Under the pieces are notes generated by a model that made no database searches, was not told the DNA's origin, and was given only the letters and a program-made list of their open reading frames with translations. A stretch of DNA of 64,000 bases from the NCBI GenBank assembly GCA_035568175.1, contig DATMON010000006.1, forward strand, positions 1-64,000, given 5' to 3'. This document shows positions 8,357-16,211 of the stretch, piece by piece. The stretch is from AV40 sp035568175. Lineage in GTDB: Bacteria > Verrucomicrobiota > Verrucomicrobiia > Chthoniobacterales > UBA10450. The number at the start of each line of letters is the position of its first letter. The first letter of the stretch is position 1. The position numbers were made by a program, and so were the translations under genes.

Positions 8357-9484
8357 TCAGTGCTTCGGAACGTCCGAATCGATTTCGTCCGACCATTTGG
8401 CGATTCCGCCTTCGAGATTAAACGCGTTCGCGAAACCGGCGTCGCGCAGCAACCGCACCGCCTGCGCGCTGCGCATCCCGCTGTGACAATGCACAATCGT
8501 CAGGCGATCGCGGTCCAACTCGTTCAATCGATCGGGTAATTCGCCCAACGGGATTAGCTGCGCGCTGTCGATGTTTGCGATCTCATGCTCGAACGGCTCG
8601 CGAACATCGACAAGCTGAAATGATTCCCGCGCGTCGAGTTTTTGTTTTAATTCGCGCACGGAGATAGTTGGGACGTTCGTCGAGACTCCGCAGAATTGCT
8701 CGTAATCGATCGGTTCGGTGATCGTCGGCGAATCGCCGCAGACCGGGCATTGTGGATCGGGCCGGAGATTGAACTCGCGGAATTTCATTTTGAGCGCGTC
8801 GAAATAAAGGAGCCGCCCGACCAGCGACTCACCGACGCCCAGGATTAATTTGATCGCCTCATTCGCCTGAATTGTCCCGATGATTCCGGGAAGGACTCCA
8901 AGCACGCCCGCTTGTGCGCAATTTGGAACCGATCCCGGCGGCGGCGGCTCGGGAAACAAACAACGGTAACAGGGTCCTCCCAGATGCGGCGCAAAAACAG
9001 TCGTTTGGCCATCGAACCGAAAGACCGATCCGTAAACGTTCGGCTTTTTCGCGAAAACGCAGACGTCGTTCGACAAATACCGGGTCGGGAAATTATCGGA
9101 GCCGTCGACCACGATGTCGTAACCGGAAACAATTTCGCGTGCATTCTTGCTCGTAAAACGGCATTCGTGCGTTTCGATTTCGATGGTCGGGTTCACGTCG
9201 CGCAAACGGTCGCGCGCCGAATCCAGTTTTTTGCGACCGACGTCTTTTGTGCCGTGTAAAATCTGCCGCTGCAAATTGCTCAGATCGACATCGTCGAAGT
9301 CGACCAGACCAAGTTGGCCGATGCCGGCAGCGGCAAGATAAAGTGCGGCCGGCGAACCGAGCCCGCCCGCGCCGATGCACAAAACGCTCGCGGCGTTCAA
9401 ACGACGTTGCCCTTCCGCGCCGACTTCCGGCATAATCACGTGGCGCGAGTAACGCAGTTGTTCGTCTTTGGTCATTCTGCTCAC
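8357..9484 (-). CDS. moeB: MoeB/ThiF-type adenylyltransferase with C-terminal rhodanese domain
   Basis: 375 residues. The N-terminal E1-like domain (1-255) adenylates the C-terminal Gly-Gly of a sulfur-carrier protein (MoaD or ThiS). It has the nucleotide loop GAGGLGSP (38-45), catalytic Cys in PNCAQAG (C189) and a zinc knuckle C172-x2-C175 with C246-x2-C249 (CPVCG). The C-terminal rhodanese domain (about 272-375) keeps its persulfide cysteine C333 in VHCHSGMRSA. This fusion can both activate and sulfurate the carrier, as in MOCS3/MoeBR proteins. No moa or thi genes lie nearby, so the exact carrier is unknown. It is bracketed by two copies of a ~60-nt repeat. Confidence 0.92.
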   Translation of the reverse strand: MSRMTKDEQLRYSRHVIMPEVGAEGQRRLNAASVLCIGAGGLGSPAALYLAAAGIGQLGLVDFDDVDLSNLQRQILHGTKDVGRKKLDSARDRLRDVNPTIEIETHECRFTSKNAREIVSGYDIVVDGSDNFPTRYLSNDVCVFAKKPNVYGSVFRFDGQTTVFAPHLGGPCYRCLFPEPPPPGSVPNCAQAGVLGVLPGIIGTIQANEAIKLILGVGESLVGRLLYFDALKMKFREFNLRPDPQCPVCGDSPTITEPIDYEQFCGVSTNVPTISVRELKQKLDARESFQLVDVREPFEHEIANIDSAQLIPLGELPDRLNELDRDRLTIVHCHSGMRSAQAVRLLRDAGFANAFNLEGGIAKWSDEIDSDVPKH

Positions 9485-9509
9485 GAATTTAGCACGTTCT
9501 CACCGACAA

Positions 9510-9569
9510 TGGAGGGCGCCGCGCTGTCGGCGCCTAGATATTTGGGACAAGACGGCGCGTGTCCCTCCA
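9510..9569. repeat. Dispersed ~60-nt hairpin repeat, copy 2 (5' side of moeB)
   Basis: Same unit as 8292-8354: begins TGGAGGGCGCC, ends GTCCCTCCA, and shares the internal GCGCTGTCGGCGCC. It separates moeB from the small gene at 9571-9861. Confidence 0.7.
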
Positions 9570-9570
9570 A

Positions 9571-9861
9571 TTATTTCGCCTTAACCAAATCCCAATTGAT
9601 TCCAACGATCCGAATGTTCTCGAAACGCTTCAACGATTTCGGAAAAACAAGATAGCTCGCGCCTTTCTTTTCTTTGAACCCGACCATGCCGAACTCAGTT
9701 CCAGCGTCGTTTCTCTGAATCGTCATCACGCGGTTGTTTTTAATCTCCGATTGCAAATGCCGATCTTGCGCCGGTTTTTGCCAAAGCGTGTAAACCTGCG
9801 GCTGGCCGGCTTTCTCGACGACCTGCGCAAGACGCGCGGTTTTGACCTTGAGCAATTTCAT
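9571..9861 (-). CDS. Conserved-looking hypothetical protein
   Basis: 96 residues from the ATG at 9861 (MKLLKVKTARLAQVVEKAG...). An upstream in-frame ATG at 9906 would add 15 residues translated from an intergenic inverted repeat, so the shorter start is preferred. The protein is basic, soluble and without signal peptide, rich in beta-strand-like segments (YLVFPKSLKRFENIRIVGINWDLVKAK near the C-terminus). I do not recognise the family. Downstream of the SRP RNA on the same strand. Confidence 0.6.
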   Translation of the reverse strand: MKLLKVKTARLAQVVEKAGQPQVYTLWQKPAQDRHLQSEIKNNRVMTIQRNDAGTEFGMVGFKEKKGASYLVFPKSLKRFENIRIVGINWDLVKAK

Positions 9862-9866
9862 TCGAA

Positions 9867-9938
9867 GTTGAGGAGTTAAGACGTTGAGCGGTTGAGACGA
9901 CGCCATCCTAAACTTCTCAACGACTCAACTGCTCAACC
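9867..9938. repeat. Imperfect inverted repeat of GTTGAG units
   Basis: A left arm of GTTGAGGAGTTAAGACGTTG character (9867-9892) is matched in inverted orientation by 9913-9938 with roughly five mismatches over 25 nt. It lies between the SRP RNA and the small gene at 9571-9861. Confidence 0.5.
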
Positions 9939-9946
9939 AAAAAAAG
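9938..9946 (-). terminator. Terminator T-run of the SRP RNA
   Basis: Directly after the closing helix of the SRP RNA, the minus strand reads a run of seven T residues. With the terminal 9-bp helix as stem this forms an intrinsic terminator. Confidence 0.6.
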
Positions 9947-9947
9947 T

Positions 9948-10041
9948 CCGCCAGAGAACTACGGCAAGGAGGATCAAACTACCGTTGCTGCATTCCTGCC
10001 CTGGCGGGGTTCGTCAGTCCTCAATCCATAGCCTCTGACGG
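9948..10041 (-). ncRNA. ffs: Small bacterial signal recognition particle RNA (4.5S-like)
   Basis: The minus strand carries the SRP helix-8 core, GAACCCCGCCAGGGCAGGAA followed by TGCAGCAACGG, matching the conserved 4.5S apical region that binds Ffh. The ends close perfectly: CCGTCAGAG (10041-10033) pairs with CTCTGGCGG (9956-9948) through nine pairs including one G-U, with an inner GAGGA/TCCTC helix. The length is about 94 nt, as for the small SRP RNAs lacking the Alu domain. It lies downstream of rpmI on the same strand. Exact ends were inferred by pairing. Confidence 0.9.
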
Positions 10042-10118
10042 AGAGGAAACTTACTGCAAGGCTTGTCCACAGCAACACGTTGCCCTGAGCTAAGTTGAAT
10101 AGATCGAACTCTTCTGGA

Positions 10119-10174
10119 CCGGCGCTCTATGAGGGCCGGACGAATTAAATGCGACGGTCATAGACCGCCGCTAC
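10119..10174. repeat. Double-hairpin intergenic repeat
   Basis: Two adjacent hairpins: CCGGCGCTCTATGAGGGCCG (from 10119) and GCGACGGTCATAGACCGCCG (from 10151, followed by CTAC). The first resembles the unit at 41328-41356. It lies between rpmI and the SRP RNA. Confidence 0.6.
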
Positions 10175-10178
10175 AATT

Positions 10179-10388
10179 TTAACCAAACGGAAGGTTGGCT
10201 TTGACTCGCGCCTCGTCGGTTTTATGAACGCGCGCCATTTTGCCAAGATGCCGTTTCCGCTTGGCGCTTTTGGACGAGAGCAAATGACGCCGGGACGATT
10301 GTGAACGCAAAACCTTGCCGCGGCCGGTGATCTTAAATCTTTTCGAGACCGCTTTTCGCGTCTTGCTGCGAGAAATTGGCTTCGGCAT
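10179..10388 (-). CDS. rpmI: 50S ribosomal protein L35
   Basis: 69 residues from the ATG at 10388 (MPKPISRSKTRKAVSKRFKI); a longer in-frame ATG would add 28 unrelated residues. Highly basic, with the L35 signature of a KRFK-TG-GK stretch, RRHLL followed by KRKRHLGK, and the C-terminal KANLPFG. It is a structural component of the large ribosomal subunit. In many bacteria rpmI lies in infC-rpmI-rplT; neither partner is present here. Instead it stands alone upstream of the SRP RNA, with a hairpin repeat in between. Confidence 0.9.
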   Translation of the reverse strand: MPKPISRSKTRKAVSKRFKITGRGKVLRSQSSRRHLLSSKSAKRKRHLGKMARVHKTDEARVKANLPFG

Positions 10389-10456
10389 GAGGCGCGAAAG
10401 ATAATAGCCGTCGCTGGAAGCACAAATTTTCTTTTCGTTTTTTGTCGGGCGGCGGC

Positions 10457-10581
10457 AAATTCCAAATCCCAAGCTCCAACACCCAGGCAGTCTTCAAATT
10501 CCAATATCTAAATCGCCCATAGGAAATTGAAGCTTGGAGAATGGAATTTCTCTGGGATTTGGGCTTTGGAATTTGGGATTT
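10457..10581. repeat. ~125-nt element with AT-rich inverted ends
   Basis: The left arm AAATTCCAAATCCCAAG (10457-10473) is mirrored by TTTGGAATTTGGGATTT ending at 10581. It sits directly upstream of the ndh gene. Size and layout resemble the different-sequence element at 31307-31432, suggesting MITE-like units. Confidence 0.5.
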
Positions 10582-10612
10582 CCTTCGCTGCATCTTCTGC
10601 GCAGATTGACTA

Positions 10613-11893
10613 ATGGAACCCTCGCAGGCCAAGGCACCACGCGTTGTGATTATCGGCGCCGGGTTCGGCGGCCTCGAGGCGGCGAAGAAACTCTGTGGTG
10701 AAGCCGTCCGGGTCACGATGGTCGACCGGACGAATTATCATTTGTTTCAACCGTTGCTTTATCAGATCGCGACCGCTGCGCTTTCGCCGGCCGATATCGC
10801 CGCGCCGGTGCGCGCGATTTTGAGCAAATGCAAAAACATGGAGGTGATCCTGGCCGAGGTGGAATCGATCGACGTGAATGCAAAGAAGGTGAAGATGGTC
10901 GATAGCGAACTCGATTATGACTATCTCATTCTCGCAACTGGCGCGCGGCATTCTTATTTCGGACATCCGGAATGGGAAAGACTCGCGCCCGGCCTGAAAA
11001 GTTTGGAAGACGCGGTCGAAATTCGGCGCCGCATTTTGATGGCGTTCGAATACGCCGAAAAAATATCTGATGAAGCTGCGCGTAAAGCAGCGATGACGTT
11101 TGTCATCATTGGCGGCGGGCCGACTGGCGTCGAAATGGCGGGCGCAATCGCCGAAATCGCGCGCTACACCCTGGCTAAGGATTTCCGCCGCATCGATCCC
11201 TCTCAAGCACGCGTGATTCTGATCGAAGGCGAACCACGTGTCCTCGCCACCTTTCCGGAAGACCTGCAAATCAGCGCGATGAAGCAACTTGTCGATCTTG
11301 GCGTCGAAGTGCGCACCGGCATTCACGCGTCCAATCTTTCGGAGCAAGGGCTGCAAGTCGGCGACGAATTCATTCCTTGTCGCGTCAAGATCTGGGCGGC
11401 CGGCAACACTGCCTCGTTCGTCGGCCATTCACTTGGCGTCCCAATCGATCGCGTGGGTCGCGTGATCGTGAATAAAGATCTAACCATTCCCGATCATTCC
11501 GAAGTTCAAGTGATCGGCGATCTGGCGAATTTCTCGCATCAAACCGGCGAGCCGTTGCCGGGAGTCTCGCCGGTTGCGATGCAACAAGGACGCCACGCGG
11601 CGCGCAACATTCTGGCGATGATCGACGGCTGGAAACCGCAGCGCTTTTGGTATTTCGACAAGGGCAGCATGGCAACGATCGGTCGAGACAAAGCGGTCGC
11701 GGATCTTAAACTTGTGCACTTGAGCGGGATCCCGGCATGGCTGGCGTGGTTGTTCATCCACATCATTTTTCTGGTCGGATTTCGCAATCGCATCGCAGTC
11801 CTATTCCAATGGGCCTGGGCATATTTCAGCTTCAACAAAGGCGCGCGCCTGATTACGCGGAATTTCCAATCCGAGCAGAGACCGCCAACATGA
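10613..11893 (+). CDS. ndh: Type II NADH dehydrogenase (NDH-2)
   Basis: 426-residue FAD enzyme that passes electrons from NADH to quinone without pumping protons. Two Rossmann motifs are visible: VVIIGAGFGGLEAAKKL (about 11-27, FAD) and FVIIGGGPTGVEMAGAIAEI (about 163-182, NADH). The NDH-2 segment YHLFQPLLYQIATAALSPAD (about 43-62) and the quinone-site-associated PGVSPVAMQQGRHAARNI (about 317) are present. The C-terminal hydrophobic/amphipathic stretch (about 378-410) anchors it to the cytoplasmic membrane face. Monocistronic, preceded by an AT-rich repeat element. Confidence 0.92.
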   Translation: MEPSQAKAPRVVIIGAGFGGLEAAKKLCGEAVRVTMVDRTNYHLFQPLLYQIATAALSPADIAAPVRAILSKCKNMEVILAEVESIDVNAKKVKMVDSELDYDYLILATGARHSYFGHPEWERLAPGLKSLEDAVEIRRRILMAFEYAEKISDEAARKAAMTFVIIGGGPTGVEMAGAIAEIARYTLAKDFRRIDPSQARVILIEGEPRVLATFPEDLQISAMKQLVDLGVEVRTGIHASNLSEQGLQVGDEFIPCRVKIWAAGNTASFVGHSLGVPIDRVGRVIVNKDLTIPDHSEVQVIGDLANFSHQTGEPLPGVSPVAMQQGRHAARNILAMIDGWKPQRFWYFDKGSMATIGRDKAVADLKLVHLSGIPAWLAWLFIHIIFLVGFRNRIAVLFQWAWAYFSFNKGARLITRNFQSEQRPPT

Positions 11894-12025
11894 AAAAGAG
11901 TTAACGATTAAGCGATTTAGTGATTTAACGATTGGCATGACAACCCTCCATCGTGCCAAGCAACTACAGGACAGAACTAAGAAGTTTGCAGTTCGGATTG
12001 TACTCGATAAGGCGCGCCGGTCGCA

Positions 12026-12475
12026 ATGAAACGCAAGGTTCGCGCGACGGTCCCGAAAATCAATGTCCGCAATCTGCAGCGCAAAGTCTCAGTGGATGCT
12101 GTCGATCTTGAGAAGTTCGCACGAAAGGCACTCGGGCTTTGTCTTCGAGTTCCGCGCCAGAAGACAGATCTCGTGCGGTTGCCTGAGATTTCGGTCTTCA
12201 TTGTCTCGGATCGAAAGATCGCGTCGTTGCATCGACAATTTATGAACGAACCGGGGCCAACCGACGTGATCACGTTTCAGCACGGCGAAATTTTCATTGG
12301 CGTCGAGACTGCGCGTCGCAATGCCCGACGATTTGGAAATACTCTCGGACACGAGCTCCGCTTGGACGTAGTCCACGGCTTGCTTCACTTGCACGGCTTC
12401 GACGATCGCAACGAAGGAAGCGCGCGGAAAATGCAGATCGTTCAAGAGCGAATTCTTGCCGAGGCGGCACTTTGA
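12026..12475 (+). CDS. ybeY: Endoribonuclease/rRNA maturation factor YbeY
   Basis: 149 residues. The zinc-binding UPF0054 motif is clear: GHELRLDVVHGLLHLHGFDD (about 110-129), with three metal-ligand histidines in H-x3-H-x5-H arrangement (HGLLHLHGFD plus the preceding HELRLD histidine). Upstream PGPTDVITF is the conserved DVITFP-like strand. It acts in 16S rRNA 3'-end maturation and 70S quality control. First gene of a ybeY-clpS-DUF2017 run; the gap to clpS is 30 nt. Confidence 0.92.
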   Translation: MKRKVRATVPKINVRNLQRKVSVDAVDLEKFARKALGLCLRVPRQKTDLVRLPEISVFIVSDRKIASLHRQFMNEPGPTDVITFQHGEIFIGVETARRNARRFGNTLGHELRLDVVHGLLHLHGFDDRNEGSARKMQIVQERILAEAAL

Positions 12476-12505
12476 ACTGCCGAGACAGTGTGATACCATT
12501 TTTTC

Positions 12506-12835
12506 ATGAGCGCGGTGAGCGCCGGGCCGCTCGAAAAAGGATCTACGTCCACGGTGGAAGCACCGGTCAGGGAAAAGGAAACACGAGGTGAAGAAGAACT
12601 CGATGTGCCGTGGCAGGTCGTAGTGCACAACGACCCGGTGAATCTCATGACTTACGTGACGATGGTGTTCCAGCGCGTCTTCGGCTATCCGCGCGAAAAA
12701 GCGGAGCGCCACATGCTGGAAGTGCATCACAAAGGCCGCTCGATTCTATGGAGCGGCGTGCGCGAACGCGCTGAGTTCTACGTGCAGCAGCTTCACAGTC
12801 ATCTCCTTCTCGCAACCCTGGAAAAAATTAACTGA
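12506..12835 (+). CDS. clpS: ATP-dependent Clp protease adaptor ClpS
   Basis: 109 residues. The ClpS core begins at about residue 33: PWQVVVHNDPVNLMTYVTMV, with the N-degron pocket residues ND in HNDP, then KAERHMLEVHHKGRS and a terminal helix QLHSHLLLATLE. ClpS delivers N-end-rule substrates to ClpA/ClpC. The first about 30 residues are a charged, probably disordered extension. It is followed 1 nt later by a DUF2017 gene, a pairing also known from actinobacteria. Confidence 0.9.
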   Translation: MSAVSAGPLEKGSTSTVEAPVREKETRGEEELDVPWQVVVHNDPVNLMTYVTMVFQRVFGYPREKAERHMLEVHHKGRSILWSGVRERAEFYVQQLHSHLLLATLEKIN

Positions 12836-12836
12836 T

Positions 12837-13325
12837 ATGGAGATTTGTCGCGCCGACGACGCCCTGCAGATTTCCGATCTCGATCCGTTTCTGGCCGAGT
12901 TGCTGCGACAAATCCCGCTGAGCGCGAATCCGGACGGCGCGCCCGCGGCCGAGGCGCGTTTATTCAGTCACCCTTCGGCGGAAGAGGAAATTCGCGCAGA
13001 GTGGAAAAGTTATGTCGAACCCGAACTGCGACGCCTCTTTCGCACTGCCAGCGAAACCGTGGCCGACGATCTGGCGCAACTGAATGGAAATGAAAAGTCG
13101 TTGAGCAACTGCACTCTCCACATTCCGATCCAACACGCCGATGCGTGGCTGAACACTCTCAATCAGGCCCGGCTGGTGATCGCTACCAAATACAAATTTT
13201 CGGACGAAGAGCTAAACGACCACAATCGGTCCCCCATCGGTTCGCGCCGGGACCTCGGATTGTTTCAGATAAATTTCTACGGATTTCTCCAGGAATTTAT
13301 TTTGCGCGAGATTGGGTCTGGTTAG
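12837..13325 (+). CDS. DUF2017-like protein, ClpS neighbour
   Basis: 162 residues, soluble, helical and acidic. The C-terminal half (LHIPIQHADAWLNTLNQARL ... FQINFYGFLQEFILREI) fits the DUF2017 pattern, in which a WLNALNDARLVLG-type helix is conserved. DUF2017 genes commonly follow clpS, and here the start lies 1 nt after the clpS stop, supporting the call. The biochemical role is unknown; a helper in adaptor-mediated proteolysis is inference. Its 3' end overlaps the convergent DUF885 gene by 29 nt. Confidence 0.7.
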   Translation: MEICRADDALQISDLDPFLAELLRQIPLSANPDGAPAAEARLFSHPSAEEEIRAEWKSYVEPELRRLFRTASETVADDLAQLNGNEKSLSNCTLHIPIQHADAWLNTLNQARLVIATKYKFSDEELNDHNRSPIGSRRDLGLFQINFYGFLQEFILREIGSG

Positions 13326-15072
13326 GGCGGTCGCTGTTTTTTGCCGAGAACCGCTCGATATAATGATCGAGATCTACTGGACCCCACTCCATCATTCCGT
13401 CCATAAACTTTCTTAGCTCGAACTTGTCCCCGGCAGCGGCGCGCGCCGCATCGTAAGCTTCTCGAACTTTTCGGTAACCGAGATAGTAGGTTGTGATCTG
13501 AGGTGAACTGGTGATTGCGCGCGTCCACATGTTCGACGCGAATTGATCGTTTTGGAGAGCTTCTTCCTTGACGAACCGCACCACCTCCGCGCGGGACATG
13601 TTTTCGGTATGAACCCGAATGTCCACGATGGTGCGCGCGATGTTTTCTAGTTGCTTTTTTAAATGCGCGAGGCGTTCGAGCGGTCCGCCCCAACCCTGAT
13701 CGAGAAGAATTCGTTCACAAAATGTGCCCCACCCTTCGACGTAGAGAGGATCGGGAAAGACGGTGCGAATCTTGTGAGGCTGATGAGCTGCGATTTTAAA
13801 CTGGACGTAATGTCCGGGAATTAACTCGTGCGGCACGATCATTTTGTTGAAGTGCTCGTTGAAATCCCGAAAGAAAGATTCTCGTTGCTCGGCCGTAGCA
13901 TCGGGTGACGGCGTCGGCAGGAACAGAATCGTCTTCGCGTTTGGCGCGTATGGCCCGGGCGGATAAACGCCACCGACACTTTGCCCGACAAAAAATGATG
14001 GCGAACGATCGACAATCAACGTGAGCGGATCGGGAAGCGTCATAATTCTTTGGTCGTGCACCAATTTGTCGAGCGCGGCCACGTTTGTTCGCCACTGGGC
14101 GAGAGCGTCGTCCACACTTTCGCCGTGATCGGCCGCAACACGGTCAAACAACGCGCGAAGCAATTCGATGTCGTCCTTCGGTGGTGTCTCGTTTTGAATC
14201 AGGCCTGACCAGACCGTTCTTCCGTAAGCCGCCGCTTCGGATCTCGTGGCAGCAAGATCGAATTGAGCACGCGCGAGGACATCTTGCACCGGTTCGCTAA
14301 GGCCGGTGCCGAAACGAAATGTTGTCCGATAGGAAGCACCAAGTCGCGGCGAACCGCCCGCACGCTTCGCCAAGTCTTCCAATGTCGCGGCGAAATCGAG
14401 AAGCGCGGCAGCCGTCTCCGCGCTCTTTTGTCGAGCGTCGTTGTTTCCGTCGATCGCAGTGGCAAATCCTTCTTTGTAGAATCTGGCGGTCGCGCGTACC
14501 TGGCCGGCCGCGATTTGGCACAACTCCGGAGCGACAGTTGCCGGATCGACCAGCGCGAAGTGGTCTCGCGCCTGCCGGGCAAACCGCGGCAGATTTTGCG
14601 CACGTGCTCGTGCGTGCTGTTTGCGCCTATTGAACGGGAGATCGTCGCGAACAAGCAGGAACACGCTCGCGTCTGCTGCGACCGATGACCAGTAAAGCGG
14701 ATCTCGCTCGGCCCGACGCAAAACGGTAAGCGAATTTAGTTCGCGGTCGATTTGCGCCAACAGCGCCTCCCCATCAAGCCGGTCGGCCATCGACAATTTC
14801 GGATCGTGAAGGCGCTCGAGTAACGAGGTTCGCGTCGTGTGATTAAAGTCGATCCAGGCTGCGATCTGCGTTGCCGAAAGATCTTCTAGATCCTTATCTA
14901 AATCGTGGCGCCCGGCCTGGGTCGCGCGCGTTGGAAACATTCGGAAATAACGGTCGAGATAACTCTCACTCAGAGTCGCCACCGTCCCGGCGGCAAAAGA
15001 CATCCGAGTGAACGACGCAATCACGAATACTAGACCCGCGAGTGACGCGTGTCGAAAATACTGGATTCTCAC
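13297..15072 (-). CDS. DUF885 family exported peptidase-like protein
   Basis: 591 residues with an N-terminal signal peptide (about 1-28). The family hallmark is HELIPGH (HExxPGH, about residues 409-415), a zinc-metallopeptidase-type motif, followed by a conserved EGWGTFCER segment about 30 residues later that supplies the third ligand. The helical C-terminus ends near GDKFELRKFMDGMMEWGPVDL. These proteins resemble M32/thermolysin-clan peptidases, but substrates are mostly unknown. It sits convergent to the clpS operon and upstream of the anti-sigma gene on the same strand orientation. Confidence 0.88.
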   Translation of the reverse strand: MRIQYFRHASLAGLVFVIASFTRMSFAAGTVATLSESYLDRYFRMFPTRATQAGRHDLDKDLEDLSATQIAAWIDFNHTTRTSLLERLHDPKLSMADRLDGEALLAQIDRELNSLTVLRRAERDPLYWSSVAADASVFLLVRDDLPFNRRKQHARARAQNLPRFARQARDHFALVDPATVAPELCQIAAGQVRATARFYKEGFATAIDGNNDARQKSAETAAALLDFAATLEDLAKRAGGSPRLGASYRTTFRFGTGLSEPVQDVLARAQFDLAATRSEAAAYGRTVWSGLIQNETPPKDDIELLRALFDRVAADHGESVDDALAQWRTNVAALDKLVHDQRIMTLPDPLTLIVDRSPSFFVGQSVGGVYPPGPYAPNAKTILFLPTPSPDATAEQRESFFRDFNEHFNKMIVPHELIPGHYVQFKIAAHQPHKIRTVFPDPLYVEGWGTFCERILLDQGWGGPLERLAHLKKQLENIARTIVDIRVHTENMSRAEVVRFVKEEALQNDQFASNMWTRAITSSPQITTYYLGYRKVREAYDAARAAAGDKFELRKFMDGMMEWGPVDLDHYIERFSAKNSDRPNQTQSRAK

Positions 15073-15100
15073 TCGGCGCGGAATCGCGACAGATGAGCGG

Positions 15101-15358
15101 TTACCTCGCGCCTTCGCGCGGTGGATTTTGGCCGCGGTCGCGCACCATCGACATTAACTTGTCCTTGATGGAGGCCGAAGCTTTCGCTGGTTTGAGGCTA
15201 AGAGCGAAAGCTTCATGCAGCCGGTAGCACTGATTGATAAAATCCTCGGCCGCGGGGCCGTATTGCTCGCGCGCAGCCTCAAAGTCCTGCAGCTCTTCGG
15301 GTTCTAGCGCCCCGATCACGTAAAGCCGCGCGCAATTCTGAAATTCCTCAAAGCTCAT
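15101..15358 (-). CDS. Short soluble anti-sigma factor (RskA-like N-terminal domain only)
   Basis: 85 residues. CARLYVIGALEPEELQDFE is typical of the N-terminal sigma-binding domain of RskA-type anti-sigma factors. Usual members continue into a transmembrane helix and a periplasmic domain (about 230 residues in all). Here the protein stops after a short basic tail (SMVRDRGQNPPREGAR) with no membrane segment, so it would be a purely cytoplasmic anti-sigma or a truncated remnant. Its start overlaps the sigma gene's stop by 11 nt, typical of translational coupling in sigma/anti-sigma pairs. Confidence 0.75.
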   Translation of the reverse strand: MSFEEFQNCARLYVIGALEPEELQDFEAAREQYGPAAEDFINQCYRLHEAFALSLKPAKASASIKDKLMSMVRDRGQNPPREGAR

Positions 15359-16022
15359 CCTTCAACTCCTTCAAACCGTCATAGATTTTTTTCAAGCCCA
15401 ACTCGAGGCGGGTTTTTACCGTGCCCAAAGGTATATTCGTATTAGAAGCGATTTCGCGCTGGCTCATCCCCTGAAAAAATGCCAGCTCGATCACCTGCTG
15501 CTGGGCCTCCGGGAGAGAATTGATCACTTTGACCATTAGCGCGCGGGTGTCCCCTGCTTCAATCTCCTTCTCAGTCGTATTTTGCACCCAGGCAAGGGGT
15601 TGCTGCTCCGGCTCGGCCTGCAGCCGCTCTTCGGCTCGGGCGTAAGCTTGCTTCTTGCGCAGCGCGTCAATCGCCCGCCGCCGGGTCAATGTCACCATCC
15701 AGCCAAGGGGTTTCCCTTTTTTCGCGGAGAAATTCTTCGCCTGGTTCCAAATTTCCATGAACACTTCCTGAAGCAGGTCGTCCGCCTCGGTATCATTGCG
15801 AATGATACGCAAAATCAGCGCCTTCACGATCCCGTTGTAGCGGTCGTAAAGCTGCGAAAGTGCGTCGGCGTCGCCCGACTGAATGCCCAACATAAGATCG
15901 ACATCGGTCGGCGCGCCGGGCTCCAGCACGACCGCCGTCGCAAATTGCTTGGGTGAAGGTTCCACTTCGAGATTCGAAGAATGCGCCGCCTGAAGATTTG
16001 GATCGACGCCCGACATCCTCAA
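15348..16022 (-). CDS. ECF-type RNA polymerase sigma factor (SigK-like)
   Basis: 224 residues. Region 2 lies at about 60-130: LYDRYNGIVKALILRIIRND then EADDLLQEVFMEIWNQA and WMVTLTRRRAIDALRKK. Region 4 lies at about 165-220: LPEAQQQVIELAFFQGMSQR then EIASNTNIPLGTVKTRLELG. An N-terminal extension of about 45 residues precedes region 2. The partner short anti-sigma overlaps its 3' end. The regulon is unknown; the 190-nt upstream gap probably holds its promoter. Confidence 0.9.
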   Translation of the reverse strand: MRMSGVDPNLQAAHSSNLEVEPSPKQFATAVVLEPGAPTDVDLMLGIQSGDADALSQLYDRYNGIVKALILRIIRNDTEADDLLQEVFMEIWNQAKNFSAKKGKPLGWMVTLTRRRAIDALRKKQAYARAEERLQAEPEQQPLAWVQNTTEKEIEAGDTRALMVKVINSLPEAQQQVIELAFFQGMSQREIASNTNIPLGTVKTRLELGLKKIYDGLKELKDEL

Positions 16023-16211
16023 GTTTTAGTTCTACCGGTCATTGGCGTCCACAGTTTTCGCTTCTCCTGGCCGCGATAAGCCTTGACCGGTGGACCGACG
16101 CCTATACGATCTCCTCCATAACGCAGTTCGCGTACACCGCGCGATGGTCGCCAGAGTGGGAGGAATGGTTTTGCGACGGCCGGCGTTCATCAAAGCGAAA
16201 CTTAAAAATCC

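Noticed and set aside
15101..15358. Anti-sigma with transmembrane region on a shifted frame
   Set aside because: The following sequence belongs to the DUF885 gene's start region; no hydrophobic helix is found in other frames nearby.
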